Source of the DNA: Roseibacillus sp.
GTDB taxonomy: Bacteria > Verrucomicrobiota > Verrucomicrobiia > Verrucomicrobiales > Akkermansiaceae
Assembly: GCA_002686085.1 (NCBI GenBank)
Contig: NZAC01000033.1
Span: 1-33,472 of the forward strand
DNA: 33,472 bases
Direction of reading: 5' to 3'
This document shows, one piece after another, positions 1 through 7,225 of this stretch (positions are counted from its first letter, which is position 1; each line of letters opens with the position of its first letter). Under the pieces are notes generated by a model that saw only the letters and a program-made list of their open reading frames with translations, was not told the DNA's origin and did not search any database. The position numbers and the translations under genes were made by a program.

Positions 1-1
1 G

Positions 2-127
2 TCTGGTGAGGGAGAGCAGTCTGGTGAGGGAGAGCAGTCCGGTGAGGGAGAGCAGTCCGGTGAGGGAGAGCAGTCTGGTGAGGGAGAGCAGTCTGGTGAG
101 GGAGAGCAGTCTGGCGAGGGCCAACAA
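2..127 (+). repeat. 18-bp coding tandem repeat (SGEGEQ)
   Basis: Copies start at 2, 20, 38, 56, 74 and 92, differing only at a synonymous T/C in the second base triplet position (tctggt or tccggt). A seventh, diverged copy is at 110-127 and a weaker eighth follows. The array begins at or before the window edge, so its full copy number is not visible. The 18-bp period keeps the frame, so copy-number change would alter protein length without a frameshift. Confidence 0.93.
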
Positions 128-988
128 TCTGGACAGGGTGGGGATCAGGCTGATCCGGAGCTTGCCGAACTCGCGGAGCGGCAAGCGGAAATTGCGGAAG
201 CCCTGGAATCTCTTGAAGCCGGTGATATTGACCAAGCACTGCAAGCAGTTCAGGAGCTGCAGGCAGAGGAAGCTGCTGCTCTGGCCGAGGCCATTCAGGA
301 TCTTCCTCAACTGAATGGGCAGTCCGGTCAGATGACCCGGGCTAGTCAGCAGGCTCAGCAGGGGAGCGAACAGGCTTCGCAGGCCGTTCAGTCGGCAGAG
401 GAGGGGCAGTCCTCGCAGGCGGCTCAGCAGCATGAGCAGGCTTCGGAGAACTTTGGGAATGCGGCTGAAGCTCTGCAGCGAGCTGCCCAGCAGTTTGCCC
501 AGCAGGCCCAGCAGGCGGCTGGTCAGCAGGCTAGACCTAATCAATTGCCCGGGAGCCCGGAAGCTCTCGCGGAAGCGATGGAAGCAGCAGCTCAAGCCTC
601 TCAGGCACAAACAGCCGGAGAACAATCTGAAGCCTCGCAGCAGGCGGCAGAAGCATTGTCGCAAGCGGCCCAGCAAGCGATGCAAGCGATGCAAAGTGGC
701 CAGCAGCCAGGCCAGCAGCCGGGTCAGCAGCCGGGTCAGCAGCCGGGCCAGGACGGACAGCCATCTCAGGAGCCCGGACAGAAGCCCGAGGAGGGCATTC
801 GGCAGGCTCAGGGAGACCCGGGTGTGCCACCTGAATTGGCCAAACTGGGGGTCAGTGCCAAGGATTGGGAAAAGCTCAAGCAGATCCTGCGCTCTGATGT
901 TGGTGGCGCTGGGGTTGGAGGCGTCCCGGAGGATTACCGGGGACTCGTGAAGCGCTATTTTCAGGAGGTTGCGAGAGGTGGTAAGTAG
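2..988 (+). CDS. Gln/Ala-rich coiled-coil protein, 3' part (5' end outside window)
   Basis: The reading frame is open from base 2 to the TAG at 986-988, so the start lies upstream of the window. The visible 328 residues begin with six near-identical SGEGEQ hexapeptides and two degenerate ones, then a Glu/Ala/Gln-rich region predicted to form long helices or coiled coil (about residues 45-235), a GQQP tetrapeptide run, and a better-conserved C-terminal segment ending in PEDYRGLVKRYFQEVAR. That ending resembles the tail of large proteins found next to MoxR/DUF58/von Willebrand (Bat-like) genes in Planctomycetes and Verrucomicrobiota, but this is recalled resemblance only. The next gene starts 21 bp downstream in the same direction, so the two are probably co-transcribed. 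Function unknown; a scaffold or envelope role is inference. The frame choice is sure because the overlapping frame (6-314) would be Arg/Ser gibberish and stops. Confidence 0.8.
   Translation, partial: SGEGEQSGEGEQSGEGEQSGEGEQSGEGEQSGEGEQSGEGQQSGQGGDQADPELAELAERQAEIAEALESLEAGDIDQALQAVQELQAEEAAALAEAIQDLPQLNGQSGQMTRASQQAQQGSEQASQAVQSAEEGQSSQAAQQHEQASENFGNAAEALQRAAQQFAQQAQQAAGQQARPNQLPGSPEALAEAMEAAAQASQAQTAGEQSEASQQAAEALSQAAQQAMQAMQSGQQPGQQPGQQPGQQPGQDGQPSQEPGQKPEEGIRQAQGDPGVPPELAKLGVSAKDWEKLKQILRSDVGGAGVGGVPEDYRGLVKRYFQEVARGGK
698..745 (+). repeat. 12-bp coding tandem repeat (GQQP)
   Basis: Four consecutive in-frame copies of a 12-bp unit encode Gly-Gln-Gln-Pro, followed by a partial GQ copy. 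It lies within the low-complexity coiled-coil gene, just before its conserved C-terminal segment, and probably acts as a flexible linker. Confidence 0.9.
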
Positions 989-1009
989 TCCCTTAGATCG
1001 ATATCAGTC

Positions 1010-2086
1010 ATGGTGAATGGAATTAGAATGAGAGGAATGTGTTTCACCGTGGGATGCAGTCTTCTGTTATTGCTCGGGAGTGCTTACGCTCAGGAGATCC
1101 CCAAGACGGTTTTCTCGGAGTGGAAAAGCAAAGTGGATCCTGCGGTAGAACGAGGTTTACAGTTTCTTGCCCAGTCTCAGGAGAGAAACGGCAGTTTTCC
1201 GGAGAACTACGGAACTTCTACTGGAATCCCTTCTCTTGTCGGGATGGCCTTCCTCTCCAAGGGTCACATGCCCACTGAGGGCCCCTATGCGGCCAATATC
1301 AACCGGTGCATCGATTATGTCCTCCAGCATCAGCAACGCACGGGCCTTTTCGTCGCTGGGCATGCGGGAAGCGGCCCGATGTATGCTCACAATATCAGCA
1401 CATTGTTTCTCTCAGAGGTTTCGGGAATGGTGGACCCAGAGCGGCAGAAGCGTATTAAGGGAGCCCTTGCGCGTGCTCTTCAATTAATCCTTCGCGCTCA
1501 GCGAGTCCCCAAGTCGGAGAAGAACCAAGGAGGGTGGCGATACCATCCGGGTTCACGCGACAGTGATACCTCCTGCAGCGGATGGGCTCTCATGGCCCTA
1601 CGCTCAGCGAAGCTGAACGGAGCAGCGGTCCCTGACAGTGCGATTGAAGATGCGGTTGCTTACCTTTACCGCCATTATGATGACCGGCTGGGAAGCTTTG
1701 GGTATTCGGACCGCACGAGCCACAAGGAATCTCTCACTGGCATGGGGCTGCTCTGTCTCGAGCTCTGTGGGGAGCATGGCAAACCGGCGACGATTAAAGC
1801 TGGGGAGTTCGTTCTGCGAAATCATCAGCGGCTACGGAACTACCAGTTCGAGTATTATGGGAATTACTATTCTGCACAGGGAATGTTTCAGCTAGGGGGT
1901 AAATACTGGGAAACGTATGCGAACTGGATGTATGAGTCCTACCTTCCCAAGCAGCAGCAGGATGGTTCTTGGTATAGCCGTGAGGCTGGCCGGATTTATG
2001 GAACCGCTACCATGGTTCTCGCCTTTACGGTTCCCTACCGACAGCTTCCAATTTATCAGAGGGACGAGACGGTTGATGAGGAGTGA
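1010..2086 (+). CDS. Secreted prenyltransferase/squalene-oxidase repeat protein
   Basis: This 358-residue protein has an N-terminal signal peptide (hydrophobic run about residues 11-24, ending SAYA-QE) and several alpha/alpha-toroid repeats of the prenyltransferase/squalene-oxidase type. Repeat signatures are visible as QERNGSFPE (about 57), NQGGWRYHP (about 173), a GWALMALRSA helix (about 192), a GSFGYS segment (about 228) and QQDGSWYS (about 316). The end shows the typical YGTATMVLAFTVPYRQLPIYQR signature of this bacterial family. I see no DCTAE- or DxDD-type catalytic motif, so it is unlikely to be a real terpene cyclase; such secreted homologues are of unknown function. The start could also be the Met codon at residue 7 or 10, which sits closer to the signal peptide. 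It follows the coiled-coil gene by 21 bp, suggesting an operon. Confidence 0.85.
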   Translation: MVNGIRMRGMCFTVGCSLLLLLGSAYAQEIPKTVFSEWKSKVDPAVERGLQFLAQSQERNGSFPENYGTSTGIPSLVGMAFLSKGHMPTEGPYAANINRCIDYVLQHQQRTGLFVAGHAGSGPMYAHNISTLFLSEVSGMVDPERQKRIKGALARALQLILRAQRVPKSEKNQGGWRYHPGSRDSDTSCSGWALMALRSAKLNGAAVPDSAIEDAVAYLYRHYDDRLGSFGYSDRTSHKESLTGMGLLCLELCGEHGKPATIKAGEFVLRNHQRLRNYQFEYYGNYYSAQGMFQLGGKYWETYANWMYESYLPKQQQDGSWYSREAGRIYGTATMVLAFTVPYRQLPIYQRDETVDEE

Positions 2087-2130
2087 TCATGCAGGATCAG
2101 GGTTCAGCCGCACCTGAGATGCTGTCGGGC

Positions 2131-2730
2131 TCAGGGATCGAGCGATGACTCCACGGGTTTTCCAGCGTGCTTCTGATTCAACTCCTCGATTACCCGCACG
2201 GTCAGATCGGTGGCATCGCGGATATAAATGAGGGAGGGAAGCTGGGAGCTGCTCTTTCCTCCGATCTCGAATACATGGTCGAACCCCTCCTCCCGTGCGA
2301 TCTTGTGAATCACTGTTCGGATGTCATTGAGAAGCTTACGGGTGACCACGACCATGCTTTCGTTGAGGATCTTAAGTTTAGCGGAACGATCCTTCTCATG
2401 TTCACTTTTGAGCGTGGAATACTCATGATGTTTGACGAGGAAACGCTGGTAATCCTGTTGACGTTGTTTTTCCTCGCCGCCGGGATCCTGTATTCGACCC
2501 TTGAGATCTCCGAGTTCTACCTGAAGGAGCTTAAGGGTTTCAGGACGCGGATCCCGGAGCAGTGCTTTGCGGGCCTCCTGCACTCGATTTCTCTCTGCGT
2601 GAGTGAGATGGTAAGACTCAAATGCCTTTGCCATGTCAATGGTCGCGATGCGGGGCCTGGCAGCCTCGAGGGGTGAGCTTAAAGCCCATCCGAGGATCAT
2701 GAGCAAAAGGGCTTTCCGTGCGAACGTCAC
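2131..2730 (-). CDS. OmpH/Skp family periplasmic protein
   Basis: A 199-residue protein with a signal peptide (RK then hydrophobic residues 7-18, probable cleavage after PLEA), followed by an OmpH/Skp-like domain. The opening RPRIATIDMAKAFESYH matches the usual start of this family, where the chain enters the beta core before the long helical tentacle. The middle (about 45-125) is strongly charged and helical, and the end (GFDHVFEIGG...LPSLIYIRDATDLT) is the typical returning beta strand plus final helix. Skp-like proteins are periplasmic chaperones for outer-membrane proteins; which clients this one serves cannot be told. The start codon is GTG with no clear Shine-Dalgarno site, chosen because later starts would remove the signal peptide's charged end. 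It is convergent with the preceding prenyltransferase-repeat gene, 44 bp apart, and has no bam genes nearby. Confidence 0.8.
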   Translation of the reverse strand: MTFARKALLLMILGWALSSPLEAARPRIATIDMAKAFESYHLTHAERNRVQEARKALLRDPRPETLKLLQVELGDLKGRIQDPGGEEKQRQQDYQRFLVKHHEYSTLKSEHEKDRSAKLKILNESMVVVTRKLLNDIRTVIHKIAREEGFDHVFEIGGKSSSQLPSLIYIRDATDLTVRVIEELNQKHAGKPVESSLDP

Positions 2731-2853
2731 TATTTTGAGATGGTTATCTTTATATTAAAGGCAGTGGAAAGAATGTAAAGACCCCGGTTGAAGTTGGCCG
2801 GGAAGGCGCCAGAGTCCTTGGCTTTCTCTGGGTTGAGGTACTACAGTGGCGCC

Positions 2854-4089
2854 GTGAGCGAGCGGGTCATCATCGTAGGAGGTGGGGTAGTTGGGCTGTG
2901 TTGTGCCTACTATATTTCACAGGAAGGAAGAGAGGTCCTCGTTCTCGAGCGTGAGCAGGAGCAAGGGGACAATTGTTCGCGGGAAAATGCGGGGATGATC
3001 GTGCCCAGTCACTTTACGCCATTGGCCGCTCCGGGAGTGGTTACGCAGGGACTGAAATGGTTGCTGGATGCGGAGAGCCCATTTTACGTCCGCCCTCGAT
3101 TGAGTCTTGAGCTGGCGCGTTGGGGATTATCATTCATCTCGTGTGCCAACTCCAGGCATGTGAAGGCTAGTGCCGGTCTCCTGCGTGACCTGCAGCTGGC
3201 TAGCCGTGAATTATTCAAGGATTTATCCAGCCATTTTGACTTTGGCTTGCAGCGTCGGGGACTCCTGATGCTTTGTGAATCCTCTGATTTTCTGAAGGAG
3301 GAAGAGGAGCTTGCAGGAAAGGCTCAGGAGCTGGGGCTTCGGGTGGAAGTTTGCGATCCGGATCGGCTACGAGAACTTGATCCTGCCGTCGAGATGAACG
3401 CGCAGGGAGGAATCTGGTATGAACAGGACTGCCATCTCAATCCAGGGGAGTTTCTCAATGGTCTGAAAGAGAAGCTGATGGCGGTAGGTGGGGAGTTACA
3501 ATATGGATGTAAGGTGAGGGGTGTCGGAGAGGGGATTGTCGAGCTTGAGGGCGGAGAGAGGATACAGGGAGCGGAGATTATTGTGGCTGGAGGAGCGTGG
3601 ACCAGTGGTCTTGCGAGGTCTCTTGGAACCCGGGTTCCTCTGCAAGGAGGTAAGGGCTACTCCATGACCCTTCAGAACCCGGGAGCCCTGCCTCAATTGT
3701 GCTCTCTCCTGGGAGAGGCTAAAGTTGCGATCACTCCGATTGGCGATTCTCTGCGGGTCGCGGGGACAATGGAAATTTGTGGGGAGGACCTTTCGATCAA
3801 CGAGCGCAGGGTTCAGGGCATTATCAAGGCGGCCTGCCGGGTGTTTCCGGATTTGCAGCAGGAGGAATTCGAGGGAGTCCGGCGCTGGTCGGGCCTGCGT
3901 CCCTGCTCACCTGATGGCCTTCCCTATCTTGGTCGAGTAGAGGGAAAGGAAAAGGTGCTGGTGGCAAGTGGCCACGCCATGCTGGGCCTGAGCCTTGGAC
4001 CTATCACGGGAAAGCTGGTTTCCGAGATCGTCGCGGGTCGTGCCCCGACCATTCCGGTTGAGCAGCTTGCGGTTGATCGTTTCGCGTAA
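2854..4089 (+). CDS. FAD-dependent D-amino-acid (cis-4-hydroxy-D-proline) dehydrogenase
   Basis: A DAO/DadA-family flavoprotein of about 411 residues. The N-terminus has the Rossmann ADP-binding fingerprint VIIVGGGVVG (residues 5-14) with an acidic residue at the end of strand two (VLVLERE). The C-terminus carries the family FAD/substrate motif WSGLRPCSPDGLPYLG and the ASGHAMLGLSLGPITGKL segment. In this neighbourhood (epimerase, deaminase and semialdehyde dehydrogenase follow) the likely substrate is cis-4-hydroxy-D-proline, oxidised to 1-pyrroline-4-hydroxy-2-carboxylate. It looks like the single-subunit type; no small LhpE/LhpF-like partners are present. I chose the GTG at 2854 because the Rossmann strand starts four residues later; the frame stays open to a TTG at 2788, which would add 22 unlikely residues. 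D-proline or general D-amino-acid oxidation is possible. Confidence 0.85.
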   Translation: MSERVIIVGGGVVGLCCAYYISQEGREVLVLEREQEQGDNCSRENAGMIVPSHFTPLAAPGVVTQGLKWLLDAESPFYVRPRLSLELARWGLSFISCANSRHVKASAGLLRDLQLASRELFKDLSSHFDFGLQRRGLLMLCESSDFLKEEEELAGKAQELGLRVEVCDPDRLRELDPAVEMNAQGGIWYEQDCHLNPGEFLNGLKEKLMAVGGELQYGCKVRGVGEGIVELEGGERIQGAEIIVAGGAWTSGLARSLGTRVPLQGGKGYSMTLQNPGALPQLCSLLGEAKVAITPIGDSLRVAGTMEICGEDLSINERRVQGIIKAACRVFPDLQQEEFEGVRRWSGLRPCSPDGLPYLGRVEGKEKVLVASGHAMLGLSLGPITGKLVSEIVAGRAPTIPVEQLAVDRFA

Positions 4090-4174
4090 CAAGAAAGGGT
4101 AAATCAGGGTATTACATGTCGCGGAGGAGCTCGGTGGATTTGACTCTCCGGTAAAGATCCCTCAAATACTTCTC

Positions 4175-5140
4175 ATGGCTGGTTCAACGAAGCTGCACGT
4201 AATTGACTCTCACACGGCAGGAGAGCCCACGCGGGTCGTTGTCAGTGGAGGGCCCGACCTAGGTGGAGGTAGCGTAGCGGATCAGCGGATACGGCTAGGG
4301 AAGGAGCATGATTGGTTACGGACATCGTGTGTCAGTGAGCCGCGTGGGCACGATGCGATGGTAGGGGCATTACTTTGCGAGCCAAGTGAACCAGGATGCG
4401 CCACCGGGGTGATCTTTTTCAATAACGTTGGATTACTGCAGGGATGTGTTCACGGAACGATGGGGGTAGCGGTCACCCTTGAGCACCTTGGGCGGATCTC
4501 TGATGGTAATCATCGGATTGAAACACCGGTTGGGGTGGTGGAAGTAAGCCTTGGAGAAGACGGCCTAATCTCAGTAGAGAATGTGCCCAGTTTTCGCTAT
4601 GGTGAAGAGGTGTCCGTTAACGTTCCCGAATGGGGCACGATATCTGGCGAGGTAGCGTGGGGAGGAAACTGGTTTTTTCTCGTTGAAGGGCAGGGCCCGC
4701 CTGTGGAGGCCAGCAATATTGATGCTTTAACGGATTTCACGTGGAAGGTTAGACAATCTCTCAGGCGCGATGGAATTACCGGTAAGGACGGAGGTGAGAT
4801 CGACCACATCGAGGTGTTCGGTCCTCCCTCTGATTCGACGATCGCTGATAGCCGCAACTTCGTGCTGTGTCCCGGGAAGGAATATGACCGTTCGCCGTGT
4901 GGAACTGGGACGAGTGCCAAGTTGGCCTGTCTGCATGCCAAGGGGAAGCTTGAAGAAGGGCAGGTGTGGCGTCAGGCCAGTATCCTCGATACCGTTTTTG
5001 AAGGCTCTGTGAGGAGGCAGGGCGACGAGAGGGTCATTCCGCTGATTCGGGGAAAGGCATGGGTGAATGGTGAGGCAACACTGATTCTCGATCCAACTGA
5101 CCCCTTCCGTTTTGGCGTTCAGGCTTCCGGGGATTCCTGA
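4175..5140 (+). CDS. 4-hydroxyproline 2-epimerase (proline racemase family)
   Basis: A 321-residue member of the proline racemase family. Both catalytic cysteines are present: Cys91 in GCVHGTMG (usual form MCGHGTIG) and Cys242 in DRSPCGTGTSAK. Two cysteines mark racemases or epimerases, whereas the trans-3-hydroxyproline dehydratases of the same family carry Ser/Thr at the first site. Opening residues HVIDSHTAGEPTRVV also fit. With the oxidase, DHDPS-like deaminase and semialdehyde dehydrogenase around it, the likely reaction is trans-4-hydroxy-L-proline to cis-4-hydroxy-D-proline in the cytoplasm. The first motif is unusual in having Gly-Cys-Val instead of Met-Cys-Gly. The ATG start at 4175 directly precedes the conserved strand. 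Plain proline racemase is the main alternative, less likely given context. Confidence 0.88.
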   Translation: MAGSTKLHVIDSHTAGEPTRVVVSGGPDLGGGSVADQRIRLGKEHDWLRTSCVSEPRGHDAMVGALLCEPSEPGCATGVIFFNNVGLLQGCVHGTMGVAVTLEHLGRISDGNHRIETPVGVVEVSLGEDGLISVENVPSFRYGEEVSVNVPEWGTISGEVAWGGNWFFLVEGQGPPVEASNIDALTDFTWKVRQSLRRDGITGKDGGEIDHIEVFGPPSDSTIADSRNFVLCPGKEYDRSPCGTGTSAKLACLHAKGKLEEGQVWRQASILDTVFEGSVRRQGDERVIPLIRGKAWVNGEATLILDPTDPFRFGVQASGDS

Positions 5141-5194
5141 TCTCTGGAAGCCGGAACTTGACGCGGGGCGGGGGGACCGGTTCTATCCCCTTTC

Positions 5195-6091
5195 ATGCCA
5201 CTGCAAGTAGATTGGACCGGTGTTTTCCCGGCGGTTCCCACCCAGTTTCACGACGATTTTTCGTTAAACCTTCCGGCAACTCAGGAGCATGTAGATGCCC
5301 TGATCAAGGAGGGAGTACACGGAGTAATCATGCTTGGAACAATCGGGGAAAATTGCTCCCTGTCCCTGGAGGAAAAAGTGAAAGTCCTTGAGGCTGCGGT
5401 CGAGGTCGTGGATGGCAGGGTCCCTGTGCTCAACGGAGTGGCAGAGTTTACGACGCAGAATGCCTGCGACACCTCCAAGGCCGCGGAGGTCGCAGGAGTG
5501 GATGGGCTCATGGTCATGCCCGGAATGGTGTACAACTCGGACGGTCGGGAAACCGTTCATCATTTTCGGTCCGTGGCCGCCTCAACCAGTCTTCCAATCA
5601 TGTGCTACAACAATCCTCCGGTTTACAGGGTGGATATTACCCCGGAGATGTTCAAGCAGATGGAGGATGTCGAAAATATCGTTTGTATCAAGGAGGCCTC
5701 GGGAGATGTGAGAAGAATAACCGACCTCTTTAACGCGCTGGGAGATCGCTATCTCGTTTTCGCTGGTCTGGATGACGTCGCGCTTGAGAGTTTCATGCTG
5801 GGCTGCACTGGGTGGATTTCTGGATTAGTAGATGCCTTTCCACGAGAGAATCGCCTGTTATGGGATGCCTTCAAGGAGGGGGATTATGCGAGAGCGCTGG
5901 AGGTCTACCGGTGGTACATGCCGATGCTACACTTCGATAGCCATCCGAAGTTAGTGCAGTATATCAAGCTGACGTGTGCGACTCTTGGCTATGGAACGGA
6001 AACCGTCCGGGCGCCCCGCCTGCCGCTGATTGGCGAGGAAAGGGAGAGGATCCTGTCTATCGTCGAGGAATGTGTGGCCACCCGTCCGTAG
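5195..6091 (+). CDS. DHDPS-family 1-pyrroline-4-hydroxy-2-carboxylate deaminase
   Basis: A 298-residue class I aldolase-fold protein of the dihydrodipicolinate synthase/N-acetylneuraminate lyase family. The Schiff-base lysine is Lys166 (VCIKEASGD) and the assisting tyrosine is Tyr138 (CYNNPP); the GTIGEN loop (residues 48-53) matches the family GTTGE loop. Within a hydroxyproline cluster the expected reaction is deamination of 1-pyrroline-4-hydroxy-2-carboxylate to 2-oxoglutarate semialdehyde plus ammonia. A lysine-biosynthetic DapA role is less likely, because no lysine genes are near and this gene follows the epimerase by 54 bp in the same direction. The start is the ATG just before VDWTGVFPAVPTQF, where the first barrel strand begins. 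Confidence 0.85.
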   Translation: MPLQVDWTGVFPAVPTQFHDDFSLNLPATQEHVDALIKEGVHGVIMLGTIGENCSLSLEEKVKVLEAAVEVVDGRVPVLNGVAEFTTQNACDTSKAAEVAGVDGLMVMPGMVYNSDGRETVHHFRSVAASTSLPIMCYNNPPVYRVDITPEMFKQMEDVENIVCIKEASGDVRRITDLFNALGDRYLVFAGLDDVALESFMLGCTGWISGLVDAFPRENRLLWDAFKEGDYARALEVYRWYMPMLHFDSHPKLVQYIKLTCATLGYGTETVRAPRLPLIGEERERILSIVEECVATRP

Positions 6092-6143
6092 GAGGTATAT
6101 CCCTGAAGAGAAGAGTCCTTATCAGAAGGGCCCGCCGGATGAA

Positions 6144-7094
6144 TCAGTCCTGAGAGCCGTTGGATACCTTGTATGCCAGCCCCGCACCGACGAGGTCGCT
6201 GATTCCCATTCCGATGGACTTGAAGAGAGTGATATCATCGTCACTCTGACGAAGAGGAGCGGATCCGTTACACATTTCGGAAAGGTCGGCTACCACGTCA
6301 TCCTTCTTGAAGACTCCTTCTGAGATGGGAACAAGGATTTCCCCGGCCTCCTTGAAGCAGTTCGCATAGCTGTCGGCATAGACCTTGGACTTGAGCACAA
6401 GTGATGTGTCACATTCCCGTTTGTCGGCATGGTGGTTACCAATAAAGTCGGTGTGAGTTCCCTCAGTGACCCAGTCACCCATGACCAGAGGTTCATGAGA
6501 AGCGGTTGCACTGACGATGATATCAGCCTCTCTACAGGACTTCTCGAGATCTGTAGCGACCGTCATTTCTACGCCCTCCAGTTCGCTACTCATCTCATCC
6601 ACGATCTGAGCGGCATTCGATGGAGTGCGGCCCCATACCGAAACGCGTTTCAAAGGTCGGACACTCGCATTTGCCCGGATAATGTATTTTGCGAGATTGC
6701 CAGTCCCGAGCAGGAGAAGATTCTCCGCATCCTTACGGGCGAGAAGACGAGTCGCGAGTCCCGATATTCCTGCTGTTCTCCAGAAGGTCACGGTGGTGCC
6801 GTCGACAAGGGCAAGCGGCTCACCATGAGCCCTGTCAAAAAGAAGGATTTTCGAGTAGAGTGACTTATAGGGTCCTGAGTTACTGGGGAAGTAGGTGAAG
6901 GCCTTGACCCCGATCAGGTCAGTATTCCAAGAGGGCAGGACGGCAAAGGCATCGTGAGATTCTGATTGCTCATCGAGGAGAAATACGTTGCGGGGAGGCA
7001 TGTTGAATTCACCTGAGAAGGTTTCTTGCAGGGCGTCAACGAGAGCCGGATAGCTGAGGGCGGCGTGAACTTCTTCTGGACCGATAGTTTTCAT
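6144..7094 (-). CDS. Ornithine cyclodeaminase/mu-crystallin family protein
   Basis: A 316-residue NAD(P)-binding protein of the OCD/mu-crystallin superfamily. Recognisable segments are VKAFTYFPSN, the substrate/helix region TVTFWRTAGISGLATRLLAR, the Rossmann loop LLLLGTGNLA followed by VSVWGRTPSNA, ADIIVSATASHEPLV, and the C-terminal ITLFKSIGMGISDLVGAGLAY. Family members include ornithine cyclodeaminase, ketimine reductases and 1-pyrroline-2-carboxylate reductase (LhpI). In a hydroxyproline cluster the reductase role is most likely, making L-proline from 1-pyrroline-2-carboxylate, but the substrate is not provable here. It is transcribed against its neighbours, convergent with the deaminase gene and divergent from the semialdehyde dehydrogenase. 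The frame is open for 51 more codons upstream, but those encode an Arg/Ser-rich non-family stretch, so I start at the ATG before KTIGPEEV; an AGGAGG lies about 20 nt upstream, rather far. Confidence 0.83.
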   Translation of the reverse strand: MKTIGPEEVHAALSYPALVDALQETFSGEFNMPPRNVFLLDEQSESHDAFAVLPSWNTDLIGVKAFTYFPSNSGPYKSLYSKILLFDRAHGEPLALVDGTTVTFWRTAGISGLATRLLARKDAENLLLLGTGNLAKYIIRANASVRPLKRVSVWGRTPSNAAQIVDEMSSELEGVEMTVATDLEKSCREADIIVSATASHEPLVMGDWVTEGTHTDFIGNHHADKRECDTSLVLKSKVYADSYANCFKEAGEILVPISEGVFKKDDVVADLSEMCNGSAPLRQSDDDITLFKSIGMGISDLVGAGLAYKVSNGSQD

Positions 7095-7225
7095 GGAAAG
7101 CTGGAGAGGATGTCCTCCTAAGGTAAGGACGGTATAATTGAACCTGGCAGGCTGGTCAATCCAGCGTCGGATTCTCCACGATTTGCTTTGGCTGCTGCGA
7201 GTGCTCCGGGTAGAACCTCTGCACC

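Noticed and set aside
6..314. A 102-codon frame over the 18-bp repeat
   Set aside because: It is out of frame with the 328-residue open frame that continues through the whole region to 988.
5195..6091. Annotation as dihydrodipicolinate synthase (dapA)
   Set aside because: The fold and lysine fit, but the neighbours are hydroxyproline-pathway genes and no lysine genes are present.
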